Of a DNA stretch of 64,000 bases, positions 56,870 through 64,000 are shown one piece after another; the stretch's first letter is position 1; each line of letters begins with the position of its first letter. This stretch comes from Hericium rajendrae (lineage: Eukaryota; Basidiomycota; Agaricomycetes; Russulales; Hericiaceae). Position numbers and translations under genes: made by a program. The stretch covers positions 3,850,501 through 3,914,500 of the forward strand of contig CM065879.1 in assembly GCA_033439255.1 (NCBI GenBank), read 5' to 3'. The notes beneath the pieces are model-generated. The model worked only from the letters and a program-made list of their open reading frames with translations. It had not been told where the DNA came from and did not search any database.

Positions 56870-59412
56870 ATGGCTGGCAAACGAGTGAGTATTCAGTCCA
56901 GTTCTATGCTTAGGACTGTTCTGATGGTACTACCCCGGATATCCAGCTTGGCAGATTGCGTCAGGTTCGTGACACACCGCGTTGGCAGCCTTGCAGAATG
57001 ACTGACACCCTTCGTCGCGCGTACAGTGGGCGGGAGAGGTCATCTCTTCGGAGAAGAAGAGCGAGGTGACCGAAGAGGCGCGCGAACTCGAGCAGGATAT
57101 CGAGAATAGACGCATTGGTATTCACCGGTGAGCAGTCTTGCTTGCATATTTTATGACAAGCTGAGCCTCATGCGTCGACCGTCGCATTCTTCTTCTCTGT
57201 GTCGACGTTCTGTAGACTTCATCTTGCTGCTGAGCAGTTCCACCGTAATCTATCTAAGAAGAAGCACACGGAGGCCCTAGAAGACCCGGAGAAATTCCTT
57301 CCCAGAGATGTCATGGGTGTTGTCATGCTCACGCACGGCGAAGAATTCGGGGAGGACTCTGCATTTGGTGCGTGGCGGTTTACGTGTAACGCTGCATGCG
57401 AGTTTGACGTACTTCGCCACCAGGGACATGTCTTGTCGCGCTCGGCCGTGCGCATTGTAAGATAGCGACATCGCAAGAGGCATTCGCTCTTACGTTCAAG
57501 GACTCCTTCCTTGACCCTTTGGAACGCTTCGAGGCCGAGATCAAGGACTATGAAGTCGAGCGGAAGAAGTTAGAGACGCGAAGGTGTGCATCTTTACTGT
57601 ATGATGGACAACCTATTGACGTTATACAGGCTCAACTATGATGCTGCACTCACCAAGATGGAGAAGAATAAGAATAGCAAGAAAGAGAAGGATCGACTTG
57701 AGGCAGAGGATGAGCTGGCCAAGGCGAAGTCGCGCTAGTAAGATTTCACGCTCGCCATTTTTATCATCACATCAACTCGCTCTATTCTATTTCAAAGTGA
57801 AGAGACAGCAGAGGACGTCCGTGCACGGATGCATGCCATACAGGAAAATGAGAAGGCCCAGCATCGTGATCTCAAAGAGTTTGTGGATCTCGAAGTTAAC
57901 TTCGCCGAACAATACCTCGAGGCACTCAGAGAGGTCCAGGCGAACTGGCTGAATGGGTATGCTCGTCAACTGACTTTTTCTAAGCCGTCTAACGCAATGA
58001 TGTGATTTCTCTGCTAGTGGTAACGGTGGTTCAGACTCCCGCCGTCCCTTAGGCCCTATGCACCACTTCCAGAACGCTGACAGTGATGGATCAGGCAACC
58101 GCTACGGCAGCACGCGTTCGCAGAAGTCCATCGCGAGCACGACCTCTGGGGTGAAACGGCCCCAATCTCGTCAAGCGGCCTCCCGGCCTCCCTCCCGCCA
58201 GAAGGTCCTCGCTCCTCTGCCCCCTCTGATTCCGAATCTTCTGGTGACAATGACGAGGAGGAAGACGAGGAGGAAGAACAAGCAGTTCGGTCTCGTCGGC
58301 CATCCTTCCGCTCTAGGGCTGGATCTACTTCGACTTCTCGACCTCCTTCTCGACCTCCATCCCGTCCGTCGTCGAGAACCGGTCGGAAGCGCTCGGATAG
58401 CCAGACCACAACCGGCAGCGCAGTGGAGAAGGAGAAGAATCGCAAGAGTATCGTAAATGGATGGACGAGCTGGCGAAGCAAGAAGAGCCGCGATCGTGAT
58501 CTCTTCTCCACTCTGAAAGACGATGAAGATGACGGCGACGAGCCTTCGTCGGTGTCGCATTCGCATTCTGTCAGCTCGCTCTCGCTCCAGTCCATCATTT
58601 CCAAGGCCAATCCGATGTCCAAATCTGAGAACTCATCGCCCACCCCACCAAGCCACGTTCCAAAATGGCTATCTAACGGCAACGCGCAGCAGAAGAAACT
58701 GGTGCGGGCACTGTACGATTTCTCCGGCTCTGCGGATGAGCTGTCATTCCGATCGGGCGACGAGATCGTCGTAGTCAACGAGGTACTCGACGAATGGTGG
58801 ATGGGTGAGATTGGCGGGAGAAAGGGCCTCTTCCCCACCAGCTACACAGAAGTGGTCTCCGGCACGTTTTCCCCGTCCAGCTCGCCCAGCAAACAGCCTC
58901 GACCCCATGCCCCGCCTCGCCGCTCCACCACGCCGTCCGGCCCGCTTCCAGCACTCATCCTCAACGGCTCCTCGTCCGCCGACACGAGCAAGCAAACGCC
59001 CGTCGGAGACGCGGACACGGACGTAGAGCACCCCTTCGGCGACGCGTTCGCCGCGCCGCCCAGCGCGCGCAGCTTCGCAGGCTTCGACACGGACAGCGTC
59101 ACGAGCGCGCACGACGATGACTCGGAGCACGAGGGCGCCGCGCTTATGCCCTCCCGCGACGCGGAGGAGGACGCGCGCTGGGAGGTCCCGAAGGCCCCGC
59201 GCGAGCCGCCCGTGCTGCCCACGCGCCGGCCCGCCGAGCGCAAGGCGGCGCCGCCCCCGCCCGCGCCGCGCCGCGCGACGGTCGGCGCGAGCGGCGTGCG
59301 CTACGTGCCTGCGGTGCGGGATGGCGAGACGGGCGACTGCACGAACTTCCAGCAGAACCCGTTTAAGGCGACGGGGATGTGTGTGAACTGCTTCCGGATG
59401 CACATTGCTTGA
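56870..59412 (+). CDS. BAR and SH3 domain protein (membrane curvature, endocytosis)
   Basis: Exons 56870-56884, 56947-56964, 57027-57127, 57216-57367, 57466-57583, 57630-57737, 57798-57956 and 58018-59412. Residues 1-230 form a BAR domain of long charged helices (WAGEVISSEKKSEVTEE, LHLAAEQFHRNLSKKKHTE, RFEAEIKDYEVERKKLETRR, VDLEVNFAEQYLEALREVQ). A long Ser/Arg/Glu-rich linker follows. The SH3 domain is at 58700-58860: ALYDFSGSADELSFRSGDE, EWWMGEIGGRKGLFPTSYTE. The C terminus has a Cys motif CTNFQQNPFKATGMCVNCFRMH. Such proteins bend membranes and recruit actin regulators at endocytic sites. In the last exon the linker changes frame by one missing base near 58197-58200 (CCC read as CC), after which GDNDEEEDEEEE and the SH3 domain read on. 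The SH3-bearing frame is open from there to the stop. Confidence 0.85.
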
Positions 59413-60040
59413 TTTCGGGGAGGTTGTCTATTTGCTTGTTGATCGAGTATATTAGGCTTGTGGACGCTCGCGCGCGTGGGTGATAATGCGTGGTTGCATG
59501 CTATGGTACTATATTGTTGCGCTTGGGTTTGATGTATAGATAGGTGGACACTCATAGCGTCCTGGTGAATCTCGTGCCTCAGCAGAAGACCCTTCTACTA
59601 CTAGTCTCCTGAAGGGACGACCCCTTCGCACATACTGTACCCTTTCGACCATTTCTCGCGTCACATGTCACAGCCCTCTGGCCAGCGCGAAATTCGTAGG
59701 TTTGTCACCAGTCACAAACAGGATGTGCGAAATTTTCCTTCGTTTCAAAAATGTCCGAAATTCCCTCAAATGGTCTGAAATTGCTTTGTGGCAGTCATTT
59801 ACTGCCCCAGGCAGCACGGAGGCTTCCACTGACCTCCGAGAATGGCCTCAACATGATTTGGGCCTGTGGAAGCCCAGATTTGGCCTATCTGGCCACATTT
59901 CTGCTCGAATTTGGGCATGGTCCAATGGTGCCAACTTTCTTTGTGCAACTCGAGACAGGTGCGCGGACCCTCGCAGGGTGGGTTATTTGCACCAGTGCGC
60001 GCAAGGTACATGCCAGCGCGAAATTGTTGTATATCACTGG
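59413..60040. other. Gene-free stretch bounded by a 14-bp direct repeat
   Basis: GCCAGCGCGAAATT occurs at 59681-59694 and 60012-60025, enclosing about 320 bp without a recognisable ORF. Left of it is the 3' UTR of the BAR-SH3 gene. It could be a small repeat unit or a solo relic of a mobile element. Confidence 0.4.
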
Positions 60041-62280
60041 GTGCAGATTTTAATAACTGGTGATGAGATACTGAGAAATTATCAAATACAAAGTATTACA
60101 TTTCTTTTGATAACTGGCACCACAATATCAAAAAAACAACAGAAACTTCTTTTCAATAGTTAGAGCTTAACTATGAAATGAAAAGTTTGACTTTGATTCT
60201 CATAGTATCACAATATCAACACAATATTGAGCTCAATATATTGCACTGGCCTATGAAAGAGCTTTTTTAAATACTTTTTACAATTGCTTTACAACTTCAA
60301 CATCATTTTTTTCTTAATAACAAATACAATGCTATACTAATACTAGGGCTAGATTATGATTAACAATATTACATATATCATTTTGATACATATCATATAA
60401 CTGGACATGAAAATTTAAAATAATCTTCAGCTATCATATTTGTACCTTTTCAATGTTTTCTCAATATCTGAATATCAAGTATAACAAAAATCTTGAAAAA
60501 ATCTTTTAAACAAGCTATAAGAAGAATGTTGAAGATATTATAGTATAAATAAGACAATATTAAAATGAAAGTTGAAACATCATTTTAATACTGGTGACTA
60601 GTTATGAAGATAAAATTTTGAATTTTATACAAATTTCTAAGACAAAGTATCAGCATGAAATTGAAAACATATTATGATGTTATTAAAAACAAATGAAAAC
60701 TATATAAAGAAGAAATAAAAAGACATTCTAAGTATTATTAAAAATAAATTGAAAGATTAACAGAAGAATATTGATATTTGCAACTTTACAGAATTATCTT
60801 CTGCAATTCTGTAGTGCTAAACTATATAATTTGATTACATTATATTTTACAATGCTATATTATATTGCAGTGCTACAAGATACACTATGGCAGTGCTATA
60901 TTATGTAGTACAAAAATGCTGTATCATACAGTGCTACAGTTGTACAGTAATTCAATGTGCAATAATACATAATTATTATCTTACAATACTGCATCATACA
61001 GTCCTGCAATGTTAAATTGTACAGTCTTATAGTGCTGCTTTATGCAGTGCTGCTGTGCCACTTTGTGCAGTCCTGCACTGCCACTTTGTGCAGTCCCGCA
61101 CTGCCACTTTGCGCAGTCCTGTACTGCTGCTTTGTGCAGTCCTGCACTCCTGCTTTGCGCAGTCCTGCAGTCCTGCACTGCAGCTTTGCACAGTCCTGCA
61201 CTGCCACTTTGCACAGTCTCGCAGTCCTGCACTGCAGCTTTGCGCAGTCTTGCACTGCAGCTTTGTGCAGTCCTGCACTGCTGCTTTGCACAGTCTCGCA
61301 GTCCTGCACTACCACTTTGTGCAGTCCTGCACTGCAGCTTTGTGCAGTCCTGCAGTGCAGCCTTGTACAGTTCTGCACTGTAGCTTTGCCCAGTCTTGTA
61401 CTGCAGCTTTGTGCAGTCCTACACTGTCACTTTGTGCAGTCCTGCAGTCCTGCACTGCAGCTTTGTGCAGTCCTGCAGTGCCACTTTGTGCAGTCCTGCA
61501 CTGTCACTTCATCTGAGAAAAGGACCAGTGATATATGGCACTATATAGTCTACATAGCTCTGATAGGGCCATAGGAGTCCTCTTTTCTACATAGCTACTC
61601 CATAGTAGTGAGGTAATCTATATAGAGCTATCATATCTATCATAGCTACCATAGCATAGAGTACAAGCTATCATAGCTATCATAGCTGCTATTACATATA
61701 ATGGCTATCATAGCTATGTCAGCTATGTGATATATCTCTGTTATCATATCATATCTAGCTAGTAAGGCTGCTATCTACTCTATATCACCTCTGTTTTGTA
61801 TGCTACTTAACAGTGCTAAAAATTTATTCAAATATAAAAATATATTATAAATTTCAGACTTGTTGCATCTAAAACATTCAAAACCTCGAAAATTTGAAAG
61901 CATTATATTATAAACAATATTAAATTACAATACATTTAGTACAAAGCTACAAGCATCACTACACATCTATGATACACTATTAAGACTAACACTCCAAAAT
62001 AAGATAATAAAATATACAATGATAAGATAAGACAAGATTCAAAGATAAGATAAGATAAAACTTAAAAGTGAAAGATAGATAAAAGATAAGATAAGACTTA
62101 CTTCATAGATAAGAAAAAGCGAAGATAATCTAAAGACAAAGTCAACAAATTAGTATAGAAGATACAGATATAGAAAAAAACATAAGACTTACTTAAGATA
62201 ATAAAAGCGAAAATGTAAGAGTCTACAAAGAACAGTAAGGTTAGTAAACATTGAAACAATACAGCAACAGCATAACAACT
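60041..62280. other. AT-rich, gene-poor island
   Basis: Composition switches sharply from GC-rich coding DNA to strongly AT-rich DNA. No ORF of meaning was seen. It contains the minisatellite at 61040-61510, a CTATCATAGCTATCATAG-type repeat at about 61630-61740 and AAGATAAGATAAGA-type repeats at about 61990-62110. It may be decayed mobile-element or heterochromatic DNA. Confidence 0.6.
61040..61510. repeat. Minisatellite, 23-bp unit
   Basis: About 18 units built from GTGCAGTCCTGC followed by ACTGCAGCTTT, with point variants. Several units are 31 bp because CAGTCCTG (or CAGTCTCG) is doubled inside. It is open in several frames on both strands, which explains long Cys-rich ORFs there that are not genes. 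Confidence 0.9.
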
Positions 62281-62984
62281 TACCGAACATCAGAAAGTCG
62301 AAGCAGGAGAAGAGAGAGCGACGAAATACAGGAGATGGTAGTGGTAGGGAAGAGAGAGAGGAAGCGCGTCGTGCATGTCTTATATAGACGTGGCGATCGG
62401 AGCGTCAAATGTACCTTGGCGAGGCCGGGCCGGGCATTGCCGGGCATCGTGCCAGAGGCTGGCCGTTAGATTCCACTAAGTGGATTTCGATACCTCCGAG
62501 TGTGTTGTACAGTAGCTACACAGATAGCTCATTCATTGTATCTCAATTGATATGCTGTATCTTCTCGTCTTTTTTGTGAATTATATCGATTTTATTTGAT
62601 TTGTTAGAGTCGAAACCGCCAGACGCGACAGTACTGGCTGTTGTGGCTGAAAGTCGTCGCGCGACTTGTGCTTGCAATACTCCCTCTATCTCCCCCTCCA
62701 TCTTCCCCTTCTTCGCTGCTCTCTCCATACACGCGGCATCCTCAACACTCGGGAGGGGATTATTTGATGGGTTGAGGCTAACGGGTAAGTAAAAAGCACT
62801 CTATCATTCGTTTCTCATACTAACACAGCGAGTATCGCTCGTTCACCAAGCGATACTCGTGCTCTCGTTCTTGCAACCGCGCGTACCACGCCCCCATCCC
62901 CTTCGACACCCCGCGTCCACGTCCACTAGCCCGCTGCGGCCCCGCCCTTCCGACAACGTTGTCCGCGCCCGCGTTGTCGTGCCT

Positions 62985-63000
62985 CGTTGCCGTGGCAACG
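62985..63000. promoter_or_regulatory. RFX-type (X-box) palindrome
   Basis: CGTTGCCGTGGCAACG fits the RFX consensus of two half sites GTTGCC and GGCAAC with a 2-base spacer. A second copy with the same flanks lies at 63315-63330. Confidence 0.5.
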
Positions 63001-63314
63001 GGGCGCGACACGTCTTTCGTCCGGCCTCCCGCGACCTCCGCATCCCTTCAACGACCCCCTGCGCACCCTCAAACAGGTCCATGCGGACTCACCACCGCCG
63101 TGCATCAACACCTCCGCATCGTCAGCGACGCGCTCGCGGCCACGACACGTAGCTGCGCGTGCACAGCCATGCACTCAGCTCCCGCGTGCAAGGGCATGGC
63201 CATGCACGCCCGTGACGTGGCCATGGTGGCCCCGACTGCGCACGTACGCTCCACTCACGAGTCCGCCATGGCCATTTCCCCGATATCGTCAACGCCGCCG
63301 TCGCTGTCACACCT

Positions 63315-63330
63315 CGTTGCCGTGGCAACG
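63315..63330. promoter_or_regulatory. RFX-type (X-box) palindrome, second copy
   Basis: CGTTGCCGTGGCAACG, extended to CCTCGTTGCC...GGCAACGAGG. The flank GGCGCGAC on the right is shared with the first copy, so both may belong to one repeated unit. Confidence 0.5.
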
Positions 63331-64000
63331 AGGCGCGACTATACGCCGTTTGCCCGCCCGTCGGCGTCCCTCACTCGCCCATAGCAACTCCACGTGCTCA
63401 AAGCAACCCCACGCCCTCAACAAGTTCGGATATGGCCCCGGATTATCAAGCCTACACACCAGTACACCCGCGACGTCGACAACATGCTCGCGGCCACACA
63501 CGCGGACTGCGTCCCAACGCGTACGCGCACTCCCTCACGCGAGCGCGTGGGATTGAACATGTCCGGTGAGTGCGTGCACGGCGACACATGGGACGCAAGC
63601 CCGTGTAAAGGCCCCGACTGCGCGCGCACGTCCCGGACGGCGAAGATACGGCCATGCCAGCGCGTACGCGCAGCGCGCAACGATGCACGGCCTGCGAGCG
63701 CGCGCACGGCGCTGCACGGCCCACATGGTGGTGCGCGGCGTGCGCAAGACCACATCAGCGTGCGCATCCCTCGCACGCCCGACAGCGTGCATAAGTAGGC
63801 AGCGCGCATGTCTCGGACGACATGCGCACGGGCATGCAGCGCGCACCTGCCCTCGCACGCCTCAGACGGTGCGGGGCCACCCTTGCCCGCCATCTCACGT
63901 TCGTCGACAGCCTGTATGTCACAGTGCTGTCACAGGGGCTTTTATTTACTAGTTAGTGCTAGATTTCGTAGCCTCGTAGCCTGTAGTACTCTACACCTTA

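Larger units (their letters stand above)
62281..64000. other. GC-rich end region without confirmed gene
   Basis: From about 62830 the DNA becomes GC-rich again with many CATGGCC, GCGTGCG and GCGCACG motifs and near-repeated blocks (around 63190-63240 and 63600-63660). The open frames here are long on both strands without domain content, as expected from composition. TATATAG lies near 62381. No gene is claimed. Confidence 0.45.

Noticed and set aside
61040-61510. Possible CRISPR array
   Set aside because: Units are contiguous with no unique spacers, and the genome is fungal.
61017-61574. Cys-rich ORFs on both strands
   Set aside because: They are translations of the 23-bp minisatellite in several frames, not genes.
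62859-63952. Several overlapping ORFs on both strands near the window end
   Set aside because: Composition-driven Arg/Pro/His/Thr-rich frames in GC-rich DNA with no conserved motif; evidence too weak for a gene.

Overview
The window reads as nuclear DNA of a filamentous basidiomycete, probably a wood-decay-type agaricomycete. Genes are dense and have many 45-70 bp GT-AG introns. Coding DNA is GC-rich. The mobile elements (a Plavaka-type DNA transposon, a Gypsy element with chromodomain, an APE-type LINE) and an F-box paralogue family fit that group. No phage, plasmid, CRISPR, rRNA or convincing tRNA signal was seen. All calls were made by reading the sequence and its translations; no database was searched.

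Layout. 0.4-4.6 kb: an F-box/LRR-like gene and a trypsin-like serine protease gene. 4.7-29.0 kb: one 24.3-kb block of nested mobile elements. A LINE (about 4.76 kb without its insertions, 31-base poly-A tail, 13-bp target duplication) landed just behind the protease gene. Its reverse transcriptase was then split by a 12.4-kb Plavaka-type DNA transposon (13-bp inverted repeats, AT duplication), and its RNase H by a 7.1-kb Gypsy LTR retrotransposon (LTRs identical by eye, CTTCC duplication). Taking out both insertions and one copy of each duplication leaves the LINE reading frame open from start to stop. The Plavaka-type element carries a transposase on one strand. On the other it carries a Ulp1-like cysteine protease, a Tet/JBP-like 2-oxoglutarate/Fe(II) dioxygenase and a DUF6532-like protein, with large palindromes between the genes.

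29-35 kb: dead F-box copies, a C2H2 zinc-finger gene and an intact F-box gene. 35.5-41.8 kb: housekeeping genes for tRNA pseudouridine synthase (PUS3), the HMG-box protein NHP6 and an oxysterol-binding protein (KES1/OSH4 type). 41.9-46.8 kb: one dead and two intact F-box paralogues on the minus strand. 47.6-59.4 kb: otubain-type deubiquitinase, SNF2 helicase (ERCC6L2-like), a divergently transcribed SWI/SNF-RSC subunit (SMARCD/RSC6 type), and a BAR-SH3 protein. 59.4-64 kb: gene-poor DNA with an AT-rich stretch, a 23-bp minisatellite and a GC-rich end with two RFX-type palindromes.

A warning for anyone reusing the gene models: at least eight genes or element frames break by what looks like one missing base, always the same direction and usually in a short homopolymer, including in conserved housekeeping genes. 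This looks more like consensus error than biology, so frameshifted genes here should not be called pseudogenes without re-reading the DNA.
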